Assembly: GCA_905250885.1 (NCBI GenBank)
Contig: CAJNOQ010002502.1
Coordinates: forward strand, 1 to 24,012
DNA length: 24,012 bases
Reading direction: 5' to 3'
Source of the DNA: Didymodactylos carnosus
Lineage: Eukaryota > Rotifera > Eurotatoria > Philodinida > Philodinidae
The notes below the pieces were generated by a model. That model was given only the letters and a program-made list of their open reading frames with translations. It did no database searches and was not told where the DNA came from. This document shows positions 1-9,677 of the stretch, one piece after another. The position numbers and the translations under genes are program-made. How positions within the stretch are numbered: position 1 is the first letter of the stretch; every line of letters starts with the position of its first letter.

Positions 1-1213
1 TGAATTTGTTAGAAAATGTTCACATTGGTAGATAGGTGTATATTTACCTATTCAATACCGTTTTTCTACGATCAACAATGACGTTATTATGAGCAAAATA
101 CTTCAAAAATTTGAAATGCTAATCATACTCAAGGTCACTATACATACCGTGAAGGGAAAGACATTGTCTATTCTACGTGAAATATTATATATTTGAATGT
201 CGACTTCTACTTTCCTATGTACAGTAAATTTTTGTATTTTCCTTCAGCTGTGTACAAATTAATTTCCAATTAAGTGGAACGAATCAAATCGTCAGGAAAA
301 GATTTGTAACTTTAAAATTGAATTTCTCTCTATTTCAATTTCGAAACTTTTTGTGTCGAGTGTAACTGTAGAGAAAAACTACTGAAGCTACTTATAAGCG
401 AAAGATCATTCAATATTCCAGCCAAACATCATTTTTTAGTCTATGAAGCTTTGAAAAACTGTGCAAGTCATTGGTGATAAGGGGGAAAATGTTTTATTGT
501 TAGAGTTTCAGGACTCTAAACTCTGCGAGAAAAACCACTCGGATTAATCTGTTAAAAGATTACCTGCTAAAATCGTGCTCTATTTTATGTTGAATAAGGC
601 TGTTTTATCATTTTATTCATTTTTTCGTCTTCTTCATCATTGTTTTGACCTAATGTCGAACTGTCTTCAAAGGATCCTTTATCAAAATGTTCATTATGAT
701 CGATTGAGTTAATCTGAAGACACTAGCATGAATCTATCATATCTCAGATAGATCTTTTTTCGAGATTGTGTCTCAAAAAAGATCGTTTTATTCAGAATAA
801 TTACTTCTACTCGAATATATTTTTAAATATGATATGATTATCATTCTAGTTTAAATGAATAAAGATGCATCGTGATCAAATTTAATGTGTCTAAAACCGA
901 ATAAAAAGTCATATAGCAATCAACATGTATAAGGACGTTCGATAAGACTGAAAATACAATAATAGTTACGTTTAAATACTATGAAAAGATAGAGATTTTT
1001 ATCCCAATAATGAAGCATGTTTTTTGTTTGAAACAAATAAACCGTTCAGAAACGCTTCAATAGTTCTCATGTCTGTCTTTTCTTCATTTATTCAAAAATG
1101 ATAACAAGAGATATCAATTTGTCGTATTAGAAACTAATAAACACTTTATAGTTAAGTCGAGTTAAAAGGTGTAATTAAATTTTTACTTGGAGAATTACTG
1201 GAGATAGGCGGTA
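1..1213. other. AT-rich intergenic DNA
   Basis: No reading frame with convincing protein character was found on either strand. A small hairpin lies near 751-785, where gatcttttttcgaga is followed by tctcaaaaaagatc. In-frame stops upstream of 1214, including a tag at 1205-1207, separate this stretch from the following gene. It may hold that gene's promoter and 5' UTR, but no element can be named. Confidence 0.4.
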
Positions 1214-1744
1214 ATGAGTACAAATACATCCATCGGGAATTCTTCAATACAATTAAATAATATTAACATTAATGAAGATCATTTGTTACGTACAACGCTA
1301 TTTCGTCGACGATCGAAAGGACCTGTAATGTTCAATGGTTGTAGTCCACATGGCGATGTGATCATAATCGATAATATTAGTTCGAAAAAAACGTATGATT
1401 TATCTAATTGGTTGATTGAACGTCAAGTAGACTCAAAACCAAAATTATTTTTTGATTTTCCATCTGGATTTATTATTCCACCTCAGTCAGCTGTTGAACT
1501 CTGGGCATCGGAACATTATGTTCATTCAAATAAATACGTTCAAGAAAAGAATGATGATGGACATATAATAATTCGTGTTCAAACAAAAATGAAATCGTGG
1601 AATGAAGCACGCGACTTCAGTATTACAAAACTATTTGACGCGTCTAAACGTGAACGTGCAGTTTTCACTCATCGAACATTGACGGAGGAATCGGTTAATT
1701 ATGAAAATGACACCAATCTGAAAAGTTTCACTAATGAAAACTAG
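1214..1744 (+). CDS. Lamin-tail-domain (LTD) protein, intronless, no rod domain
   Basis: A 176-residue protein in a single exon. Residues about 37-150 resemble the immunoglobulin-like lamin tail domain found in nuclear lamins and some invertebrate cytoplasmic intermediate filaments. The recognisable block is DLSNWLIERQVD (62-73), which fits the family pattern of a hydrophobic strand, a Trp and then KRQ.D. It is followed by FDFPSGFIIPPQSAVELWAS (80-99), matching the conserved F.FP.GF.L..G..V.VWA segment. No coiled-coil rod or CaaX box is present, so this is either a stand-alone LTD protein or the detached tail of an intermediate-filament gene. The start is fixed by an in-frame stop three codons upstream (tag 1205-1207). 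The N-terminus (about 1-30) is Asn/Ser/Ile-rich and probably disordered. LTD modules elsewhere bind proteins or DNA at the nuclear envelope, but the role here is unknown. Confidence 0.72.
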   Translation: MSTNTSIGNSSIQLNNININEDHLLRTTLFRRRSKGPVMFNGCSPHGDVIIIDNISSKKTYDLSNWLIERQVDSKPKLFFDFPSGFIIPPQSAVELWASEHYVHSNKYVQEKNDDGHIIIRVQTKMKSWNEARDFSITKLFDASKRERAVFTHRTLTEESVNYENDTNLKSFTNEN

Positions 1745-1789
1745 AACTAGTGTATTTTATTTTTATTGTTGCAATACAATTTTTCTTAA

Positions 1790-2035
1790 AACTATAAAAA
1801 CAAACATGTCTGTGGCAAGCCCAAAGTATCTTTGTTCACCGTAATTTTCGATGACCAGAAATATTGAAGGTTGAGTCGAAATATTTTTGTCAATAGCACA
1901 CCTCTCAATGAATATGCAGAACAACTGAGGAAGCGAGGAGTCTATAGATTCCCTAGCATTTGGAAAAATGTGTGGGAACAGATAGTTCAAATGAAGCGTG
2001 AATTAAAAGATTTTAAGGTATCATTAAAGTTGTAA
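1790..2035 (+). pseudogene. Decayed coding segment, family not recognised
   Basis: One frame reads as protein-like with a single internal stop (tga at 1865-1867). Before the stop it contains GKPKVSLFTVIFDDQKY. After it comes an 55-codon open run that includes LNEYAEQLRKRGVYRFPSIW and then KNVWEQIVQMKRELKDF, ending at taa 2033-2035. The amphipathic, charged composition is unlike the flanking AT-rich noise. There is a possible donor (aag|gtatca) at about 2017, so the last few codons may be intron. No start codon fits. I do not recognise the family. It could be a dead host exon or a transposon fragment. Confidence 0.4.
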
Positions 2036-3213
2036 CAGTTTCGGAGACACATAATTAGATGAGAGTGAGTGAGAAAGATAACATCAAATTCAAATGCGTT
2101 TGATGCTGACTGATTGAACCTAGTCACATAATTGCTCAAACGTTACTTACCCACTGAGAATCCCCATACTTGTAGTAATTCTATCAAATCGTCGGTAGTT
2201 GTACGTAACCTTTGCTGACTACATAAATTCTAAGATCTTGGATAACCTACGTAGGGCTCTGCTGTATACTCCTGCGTCATAGAGGCGTTGCTAGACAGCC
2301 TTTTTTATAAAATTACTAACTGCTTATTTTATTAGAAATATCTCAACGCTCTAAAGCAGCGACACCATGCTCTTGAGTCCTCTGTCTAAACACTGGTCCA
2401 AGTGTTGAACTATCACTTACATCCACTGGAATTAATTTAACTCAGTTTTCTGATTTTTCAAATAAGATTTCTCTTTAAATACTGTGAGAACATATAATAT
2501 TTCAGGTATTAAACTGATTTTCATTGGTTCTTGCGAAGGACTAACGAAGAGTCAGCCTTTTGCAGCTGCGTGGCGTCTACACTAATATAAATTTAAAATC
2601 TAAGAAAAGAAGAAGATTCTGTCACTCTAACTCCGCCTAGTTATAGTAACAGAATCACGGATTTTTCTCTCAATCACACACAAAAGTCTGCTACATCATT
2701 CAGCAAAGTCCATGATAGATGCGATAACGGACTTTTCAAGGCAGTGTTTCTTATGATTGGTGGTGTCTGTGAGAGCAAAGTGGTCGTCTACTTAATTTTG
2801 CAAAAGTTTCCGCCCTGTTTTACGTTTCGAAAAGGGAGAGACCACTTTGCTTTTTGAACTTTCCATTTTGTTTTTTTTCTCATCTGTACTAATTTCGTGA
2901 TGATGACTAAATTTATTGGCTTAGTTCTTCCTATCACCTCATCACATAGAGAAAAAATAACAACTACCTATTTGTAACTTGCCTACACAATCTGAAAACA
3001 GTTTTACACAAAGGCTGAAATGTGTTGAAACCATTTGTCTACTTTACATCTAAGAGAAAAAAGAAAAGTGCCACTTTTGAATTTAAAAACAATGAGGCAG
3101 CTTTTTGCTCTAAAAAGAAAGATGTTATAAGAACTGCTGAACTCTCACTATGCATTTGAGGATCTGAACAAATATTTACGCTTTGAACAATACAATATTA
3201 GCTGAGATTGTTT
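2036..3213. other. Gene-free stretch with small hairpins
   Basis: Apart from the minus-strand relic listed separately, nothing here looks coding. Two short inverted repeats are visible. The first is a hairpin at 2615-2656 (gattctgt to acagaatc with a matching taact/agtta inner stem). The second is a pair of 12-bp arms, agcaaagtggtc at 2774-2785 and gaccactttgct at 2840-2851, which could be the ends of a very small non-autonomous element. Confidence 0.35.
2150..2440 (-). pseudogene. Heavily decayed coding relic, possibly transposase-derived
   Basis: On the minus strand, short protein-like runs in different frames are separated by stops. One is SSTLGPVFRQRTQEHGVAAL (about 2415-2345). Further on is QRLYDAGVYSRALRRLSKIL (about 2295-2230), which resembles the R.RL.EAGL..R...R segment of Tc1-type transposase helix-turn-helix regions. 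No intact frame survives. The assignment is weak, because the match rests on a short segment. Confidence 0.25.
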
Positions 3214-3540
3214 ACGCATGTTTCAGAAACTCAACGCTCATGTTATTGGTGCCACATGCTTTGTTAATTTCGTTTTAATTATTATTTAATAAATTGTAGA
3301 TGGATTAACATTCATATCGTGTACCGCGACTGGAGTATTTATTTATTCATAGGTAAGAGTTTATTTATCACTGATGTAAACACCCAAATAAAATAATCCT
3401 TGAATAGATTGGCCTTGTCCTTATCATTCATGACTGGCGTATTCTCGTCAGACATTAAAAGCTTGAGTTTCTTTCCCACTGAGGTTTTTGACTGATGACC
3501 AAAATGTTTCATTTAGTTTCCATAACGTTGCCATGCAAGA
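3214..3540 (-). pseudogene. Relic of a non-LTR retrotransposon (LINE) reverse-transcriptase ORF
   Basis: On the minus strand, fragments match the region between the endonuclease and the first reverse-transcriptase motifs of LINE pol proteins. At about 3535-3480 is NETFWSSVKNLSGKE, like the conserved FW..V. block. At about 3475-3370, in another frame, is MNDKDKANLFKDYFIWVFTS, which fits the DDKEKANLFN.YFSSVFT signature closely. At about 3271-3215 is INKACGTNNMSVEFLKHA, like RT motif 1 (L.KA.GPD.I....LK..A). Frameshifts and stops lie between the pieces, and nothing convincing continues below 3190, so this is a truncated, inactive copy. LINE fragments commonly lose 5' sequence; here the catalytic RT core is also missing. 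Confidence 0.62.
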
Positions 3541-3990
3541 ATAGCGCGGCATCGATGATATTTCGCGGTGGTGTTGACTTTTTTTCACCGATTTGATGTG
3601 TATTCTTAATTTTGATTCACATAAACTAGCTATATATCTCTTTGTTTTTGTTATTCCAGCTGTTCTTGAGTGATCACTTTGTCCGTTGATATTACTTGCT
3701 ATGATTCTTTTTTTATCCTTTCGACTAGATTCTAACTTTTATTCAGCGTTTTTATTTGTCAGTTCATCTAACGCTAATTCTAGCTTATTATTTCGCGTGC
3801 GAAAATATCACAGATAATATCTAGCTTTACATCATTTCGCTATGTGACAACTGTTACCTAGACACACTGTCGTTACGTTTAATTCTGTTGTATGCAATGG
3901 ATCATTGTATCCATCAACGGAAATCGTTATGTATGCGCGCACATTTCACAAACAGATTTGAAGTCAAAGACACGCAAGGTTAAGTTTTGT

Positions 3991-4175
3991 TTGGAAAGTT
4001 TTAAATATAAAGTGAAAAACATGTTAATAAAATTCTTCTGAATTTATTTTAAACACTCGAGCTTTCGATTACAACTTAGAATCGAAAGCTCGAGTGTTTA
4101 AAATAAATTTAGACGAATTTTATTAACATGTTTTTCATAGTAGTATTATACTTTATATTTAAAACTTTATTTCCA
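3991..4175. repeat. Foldback element: near-perfect long hairpin
   Basis: The left arm 4014-4070 and right arm 4080-4136 are reverse complements with 2 mismatches in 57 positions by hand comparison, around a 9-nt loop (4071-4079, acaacttag). The similarity continues outward with small gaps to about 3991 on the left (ttggaaagttttaaatataaag) and about 4175 on the right. The whole unit is therefore a hairpin of about 185 bp. This is typical of foldback or palindromic MITE-type elements. Transcribed, it would form a stable stem. No coding capacity. Confidence 0.8.
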
Positions 4176-4249
4176 ACTTCTCATTTAAATAATTTTTTGG
4201 AAAGTTTATTTTATCTTCCATTTGTTTTATTATTTCAGCTAAATGTCGA

Positions 4250-4727
4250 TAAAATGCTAGTAAGAAGCATTCGTTTTATTTCATCAATGTTGAAGATACA
4301 ATGATCATCACGGTTTAGCTAATAAAGTATGTCTTGAAGTATGTATTGTTATTAATGGTTGTCCATTTGAATTACAAGAATTTCTTTTATACATTTCCTC
4401 GTTAACTTGTCGAACGATATACGTCGAAAAATTATCCTCAGACGTGAGTTCCATGACATTATCACCGATAAAGACACATGTGATTAGTTGTAGAAACTAC
4501 TTCGAATGAAAAAGAGAAAAACAACTATAATGAATTGATTGAAAAATTTTATATTGTGTACGATTGAAGGAAATAGATGATTTAGGAGCGTTATTGAATG
4601 ATACTGGTTCCGCTATGATATATTATCTATATTACGAATTATAAGTATTATGATATAACCAAACTTCTACGACAACATATGAATTGTAAGAAAAAAAATC
4701 ACAATTTTATTTAACTTGTGTTCCAGT
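4250..4727 (+). pseudogene. Frameshifted pseudogene of unrecognised family
   Basis: Protein-like runs follow one another in order but change frame. They are NKVCLEVCIVINGCPFELQE and its continuation FLLYISSLTCRTIYVEKLSS (about 4321-4440), then NNYNELIEKFYIVYD (about 4513-4556), then LKEIDDLGALLNDTGSAMIY (about 4565-4625), then YKYYDITKLLRQHMNCKK (about 4640-4695), ending at a stop near 4715. At least three frameshifts and one stop separate them. Codon composition and residue make-up are unlike the flanks, so this was once a real exon or processed copy. I do not recognise the family. It starts soon after the foldback hairpin at 3991-4175. Confidence 0.55.
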
Positions 4728-5495
4728 TGCATACAAAGACAACAGTAAAATAATCTAGATTTAAGTTTACTTATTCATCTAGACATATCACGCCTATTTG
4801 CTTGAAGGTGAACTCGTGGAAACGCCTCTGCTATGTCCTGGTTTAGATGGGTGACAGTCACACAAACTCTGACATTGCAAGTTGTATTATATGCAAAAAT
4901 AGTTGACTGATTATCGACAATATCTCTGCAAACATTTAACAAATTTCAATTCAAATTTATGTGTATAGCAGTTGAACGTCGAAGAAATATGTTAACAATT
5001 TTATATTCAGCTCGAATTATATTATTCTAATACATTATCGAATACATGTTGAAAATTCATACGTTTAAAATGAATTTATGGTCTGAAAAAAAAATTTTAA
5101 ATTTAATCGCAGGAAATAACAAATGTAGAGCTGATGAACGTTAGTTTTTCTATAGATTGACTTAGTGTACACGTCGATAAGCACTCACTTTTAGTTTTAA
5201 CTGTTTTTCTTCTTACTGAGCAGACATTTTTGCCTATAAAAGTTTTTTCACGATGTCTGCAAACCTCTCCCGTCTTCCACGGCAGTGACGAGTAGAGCTT
5301 GTTTCTCGATGTGTTGCATCTCTTCAAAACTTGTTGGAACAAGGTTGGACTTTTACAGAAAAATTCTATCTTTTTTTTTCTATCATAAGAGAAAACTATT
5401 CTTTCAAATTCGTAGATTAACATAACACCCGTTACCTTCTTTCACAATGTAATAACATACCAATAAAAAGACAAAAAAAAAACTGTTCACCTGGG
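4728..5495. other. Intergenic DNA without a supported gene
   Basis: A 106-codon minus-strand frame at 5103-5423 is open and somewhat Cys/Lys-rich. It shows no recognisable motif, has no splice context and covers mostly simple AT-rich sequence, so it is not called as a gene. Homopolymer runs of A occur near 5088 and 5472. Nothing else was seen. Confidence 0.35.
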
Positions 5496-5788
5496 CAGAG
5501 GTAGGCAAGTCCGAGTATTTCCAAGTCCAAATTCAGATCCAAGTTCATAGTAGTTTCTGCCCTATGCAGTAGGCCATAGTCATATACGACGGATAAATAA
5601 CTTTTATCCATACATTAGACGCATGTTTGATAAAAAAGATTAATAAATTAGATATCAAATTCTACCCATCCTGCTGTTGAATGTGATAGATTTTAACTGC
5701 TTGGACTTCAAATGAACTTGATAAAAAATCCCCAAGTTCAAGTCTGTCAAAAAAAAGCTTCAGGTTCGGACTTGGATTTACCCACTTC
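5496..5788. mobile_element. Small hAT-like non-autonomous element (remnant)
   Basis: The left end cagaggtaggcaagtccgag looks like a hAT terminal inverted repeat (CAGnG.T.GGCAA). The reverse complement of the right end (about 5763-5788) reads cgaagtgggtaaatccaagtccg, sharing AAGTCCG and GTGGGTA-like parts with a small indel. Short copies of aagtcc and caagttca recur inside (5526-5545, 5733-5742, 5769-5775), as expected of subterminal repeats. An 8-bp target duplication is not convincing. No transposase is encoded. Boundaries are approximate. Confidence 0.4.
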
Positions 5789-6020
5789 GGCGTCTGGATT
5801 AGAAAGAAAATGACACACTCTGTTCCGAAAACAAAAGAAGAAAATAATCTGTTCTGTTTAACACATTTTTCTCCGCCCTTGGTGACCGCGTAAACCAGAA
5901 CAGTTTTCTTTATCTTCGACGGCACAGCGATACACATCTCTGTTATCGAGTTGATTTAGTTGTTCGAGAGTGTTTTGAAATTATGTTATTAATTAATACT
6001 TTAGTAATTTCATATTTTGT

Positions 6021-6025
6021 TTTAG
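6021..6025 (+). promoter_or_regulatory. Likely 3' splice site of a 5'-UTR intron
   Basis: The T-rich tract cattttgttttag ends exactly at the start codon of the TMED gene (AG at 6024-6025, ATG at 6026). This is the same form as the gene's other acceptors, so a leader intron probably ends here. The donor was not located. Confidence 0.5.
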
Positions 6026-6938
6026 ATGAAAAAAAAGGCCTTATTATCTTTCATTATTCTATCTCTGTTAAATCGATACGTTTTCGGTCTTGATATCGAT
6101 TATACAATTTTAATTGGAGCATCACAACATGAATGTTATCATCAAACGTTGGAGAAAGGAAATACATTAGAATTTATGTATGACGTATTCGCTGGTGGAG
6201 ATTATGATATCAGTTTTTGGCTTTATTCACCTGTCAATCGTTTGATGCAATCAGATTTTAAACAGAGAGATGGTCAACACTCATTGGTTTTAGTAGAAAC
6301 GGGAGATTATCGTTTTTGTTTTGATAATTCTTTTTCGAGTTTTAGTCAAAAACAGGTAATTTTAAATTTGCAAATAATATGTGTAGATTGATAATAGTTA
6401 AATTTTTAGGTTTATTTTAGTATAAGATTAGTGAATACTACTGAGGAAGATGACGAAACATGGATGGAGGATGTCCCAAAGGACGATCTTGGCGATTTAC
6501 AAACGAGAACAGAAGAATTTAAAGTAAGTTATTTTTAACGAAAAATGATTACTTAATATTATCTTTATTTTTGGTTTTTAGGCTGTTTTTATGAGACTAT
6601 GGGCTAATATGGAACAAATACAACGGTATTGTAGTTTCTATGATATTTATAAGCAGACAAAGTTAAATTATTTATTTTTTAGGTATCAACAATCATTTCG
6701 TAATTTTGAAGGACATGATCGTGTTATGGGCGAACATAATTTTGAACGTGTTAATTTTTGGTCAATGATTCATTTGGCAGTATTAATCAGTGTTGGTAGG
6801 TGTCTATGTGTACTTTTCATTAGTCCTAACTTGATATTGTCTTGCTTTTATTTTATAGGTTTGATTCAAGTAATAATGATAAGAAGTCTTTTTGAAGATC
6901 GCAGTCGTGTAGGCAAGATTTTACGTGGCAACAAATAA
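6026..6938 (+). CDS. p24/TMED-family cargo receptor (TMED1/5-like)
   Basis: Join 6026..6355, 6410..6523, 6582..6625, 6683..6795, 6859..6938, giving 226 residues; introns are 54, 58, 57 and 63 nt. p24 proteins are type I membrane proteins cycling between ER and Golgi in COPII and COPI vesicles, where they select cargo. The order fits the family. There is a signal peptide (1-21, hydrophobic, ending FG), then a GOLD domain with ECYHQTL (36-42) and YRFCFDNSFS (95-104) carrying the conserved cysteine pair C37/C98. A coiled-coil stretch follows (about 135-185), including MEQIQRYQQSFRNFEGHDR across two exons and FERVNFWSM (184-191), which is close to TMED1/5. The TM segment is about 187-208. The cytosolic tail starts RSLFEDRSR and ends RGNK; it keeps an aromatic near the membrane but lacks a KKXX-type ending. 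Exon 2 begins at 6410 rather than at the next AG (6420), because only that choice keeps the GOLD strand VYFSIRLVN in frame. Confidence 0.9.
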
Positions 6939-7809
6939 CATACTCAAATAGATCAATTTTGCTATTTTTTGTTTTTTGTTTTCTAACTAGTATTAAATAA
7001 TTCTTTTTTTTGGATTTTTTTCAACTAACTCATTTACGCTTAACACTTTTGTGATACATACCTAGCATGTATCGGTTTTTTTCTATCCTTTTTAGTGAAT
7101 TATAGTTAGTAATTTTAGCTCGCATCTAATATTCATCTCATTGAAGTAAGAATCTCACATTTAAAGACTCACAGTCATTCTCATGCATTTAACTCGCGAT
7201 TTCTCCACTTTTTTATATAACTCATTTGTCTTTCATAACAGAAGGAATATCTAAACGCAAATAAAACAACTTTCTAAAACTGAATTTTTTGACTTTATAC
7301 TTGCTTTGGTCTTGCTTTGGTCTTATGTTTTTCTCCATTTTTTTTATTATTATTTTTTTCTCAGGTTGGAAATAGGTGTTATTTTGTGTTTATTTTGTTC
7401 AGAGTTTTATTTTCAACATATTGTTTTTCCTATATTTCATAAGAAAAATGTGTAGTCTTATTTTGTTTTTGTTTTTGTTTTTCGTCTAAAAATTAGAAAT
7501 AAATGATATATTTATTTCATCAAAAAAATTAAAGAAAAAATCTAGCTAATATATCTTTTCATAGTGAGATAAAAAATTGACTATGGTGGCTTTAGACAAT
7601 AGAATACTCGATTATTTTCCTATTGTATATTCGAATAATACGTAGGTGAAGTTTAGAATCACGTTAATATTTTTTGTGAAATATATTCGTCTTACAGCAT
7701 TCATATTTACGTATTTTCATTAGAAAGTTTACAGTCAGTTATTATTTGATTATTTTATATCAGACCTCTCCTTCTCAACTTTTGTTTAAAGATTTTATTC
7801 AAATCTTGA
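6939..7809. other. AT-rich intergenic DNA with T-rich simple sequence
   Basis: It contains the TMED 3' UTR, though no clear AATAAA was found close to the stop. A short tandem duplication cttgctttggt lies at about 7303-7324, and a TTTTTG-type run at about 7463-7482. No coding signal was seen. Confidence 0.4.
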
Positions 7810-8028
7810 AAAGTTCGGTACAGTTCGTACAAAACCGTCAGGATTTCCTGTTGTGTACCAAAAAAAAAAGAAAATGCACAAAACTCTCATTTTGTAGGAT
7901 GTAATACGAAATACTCGCCTCGAAACCCTTTTGCAGATTTTCGTGGATGGAAAAAGGTTTTCTACACAATCATGTCCGTAGAGAACCAAAAAAGGGCTAG
8001 AAAAGATTACATTCTTGAAACTCTTTAA
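7810..8028 (+). pseudogene. Orphan exon-like ORF without a start codon
   Basis: A 72-codon frame, open from the stop at 7807-7809 to taa 8026-8028, has good protein character in its second half: HFVGCNTKYSPRNPFADFRG (about 7888-7947), then WKKVFYTIMSVENQKRARKD, ending YILETL. No ATG precedes this part, and a run of ten A at 7860-7869 lies just before it. It could be the last exon of a damaged gene or a fragment of a mobile element. I do not recognise the family. The opposite-strand frame at 7795-7989 looks like its shadow. Confidence 0.4.
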
Positions 8029-8872
8029 AGGTTCTATAGGGCCACTTTTTTTTGAGAGTAGAGAGACAACCTATACAATCAGTTCTGAAAGAATAATTAT
8101 ATCTAAAGATCTAATATAATGACAGTTCTATCCTTCAAGTTTAAACTAGATCGCAAGTTGTCTTATTTCTTGAAACATCTGTAATAGTTAGTTAAACTTC
8201 AAAACTAAAGATGCTTATTATTTTCTTTTCGATCGTGTCTACATTTTGTGTATGTTTGACTACTATTACTGACTTAATTTTTTAAGAGAAAAAAACAGGA
8301 ATGTAGCAAAGAATTGATGAACTATATTATATTTGTTTGTTTCTTAAGATTAATTTTTTTTAAAAGAACTTGATGTGCTTTGTCCTGTCTATCTACCTTA
8401 CGTAATGATAAACAACTCGTGTGCACATTATTATTATTTAAATACTTTATAAACAGTATATAAAATGAGAAAGAAATAGTAATCATGTTTTTTCTTTGAA
8501 TTTTATTCGACTTCATTCAGATTATTGTCGATTAATTATTAATTATTAAAATTTTGATGCACATGTTAATCGCGTTTCTTCAATGTTATCAATATATAGA
8601 GGTTACTTTGCTCATAGAAAATTTCCAGTTTGAATCATTTTTGGTTTTATCTTTTTGTTACAATTATCTTCTTACTTTTCTTATTAGTACCGCAAAAATC
8701 GAACTATGCAAAATGAATTACAGTCATGTTCAAAATAAAGTTTATCTCTGGATCTTGAGAACTTGTCGTTTTCGAAATTGCATTTTTTCGATATTTTTTT
8801 CAACTATAGTCGTCCTTTTAGCACAGAATTATAGAAATTTTTGTGGAAACGGGCTAAAACAGAATATCGGCT
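8029..8872. other. Intergenic DNA, no supported gene
   Basis: A frame at 8554-8874 is open for 106 codons. Its hydrophobic, AT-driven composition (Phe, Leu, Ile, Tyr) and lack of motifs argue against a gene, and its end runs into the hAT-like element. Nothing else was found. Confidence 0.35.
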
Positions 8873-9677
8873 AAGGATGTGCGATAACCGGTAAATCCAT
8901 TCACTGATGCTGCGATAAAAGTAAAAAAACATATACCGCTACCGCAGTAAATTTGATACGTTAAAAAATCTTTTACTGTTACCAAGTAGTAAAAAAACTA
9001 TTATCGTTGATTTTTTCGGTAAACTATTTTTTACCGTTGTCTTGTTTCAATAACCGTTGTTTATGTGTTCGTTGTTTTTTTAATTTCCTTTATAAAAACA
9101 AGTAAAGATAATATTAGTCATGAACAACAATTCCAAACAATATTATTTTTTCTACGCTTCTAAAATATGGTCTATTTCAATTAATTAAAGTTTATCTTTC
9201 AGAAACATACTATAACTAAGCCCATCAGCTTTGAGATTAACACAATGTTGCATTAATCTTCCAGATAATGAAAAGAAAAAAATCTCACACAACACATTCT
9301 TTTCTTTTCTTGTCCATTTTATTTTGTTCGTAGTCAATCTGACTAGCACAATAAAAGTGACTAATGTATGATAGTATAATATCGACAACTTATATCAAAA
9401 CAACCATCATAATGAACTCGAAAGTCTATTTTCATTAGAATGAAAATACGATTAGCGATCAGATCGCAATTAACAATGATACGGAATAAAGAAATAAAAA
9501 ACAAGATATCAGAAATAAGTTTGGTAAAAAATACTTTACCGGAGAATAATTCGATAAAAAATATTTATCGGACCTTCAGTAAAAACATTTTTACCGCTAC
9601 TGTCGTAATCTCGTTTTTTCGTAAATCATTCATCTTACCGTTATCGCGTTAAATTATCGATTATTGTACATCCTTAA
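8873..9677. mobile_element. hAT-like MITE with subterminal TACCG repeats
   Basis: The left end reads aaggatgtgcgataaccgg and the reverse complement of the right end reads ttaaggatgtacaataatcg, so the terminal inverted repeats share AAGGATGT.C.ATAA.CG. The flanks tatcggct (8865-8872) and taacggct (9678-9685) match at 7 of 8 positions, the size expected for a hAT target-site duplication. Both subterminal zones are dense in short taccg/cggta and ttatcg motifs (for example 8934-9050 and 9536-9655), the usual layout of hAT transposase-binding sites. The middle, including a minus-strand frame at 9185-9388, has no transposase homology, so it would need an enzyme from elsewhere. The element is about 805 bp long. 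Confidence 0.68.

Noticed and set aside
5103-5423. 106-codon minus-strand frame with several cysteines
   Set aside because: No recognisable motif, no splice context and a composition explained by local sequence. It is kept only as a mention in the intergenic entry.
5662-5937. 91-codon minus-strand frame
   Set aside because: It runs through the end of the hAT-like remnant and has no family resemblance.
8554-8874. 106-codon hydrophobic + strand frame
   Set aside because: Phe/Leu/Ile/Tyr-rich translation typical of T-rich DNA; it ends inside the hAT-like element and shows no domain.
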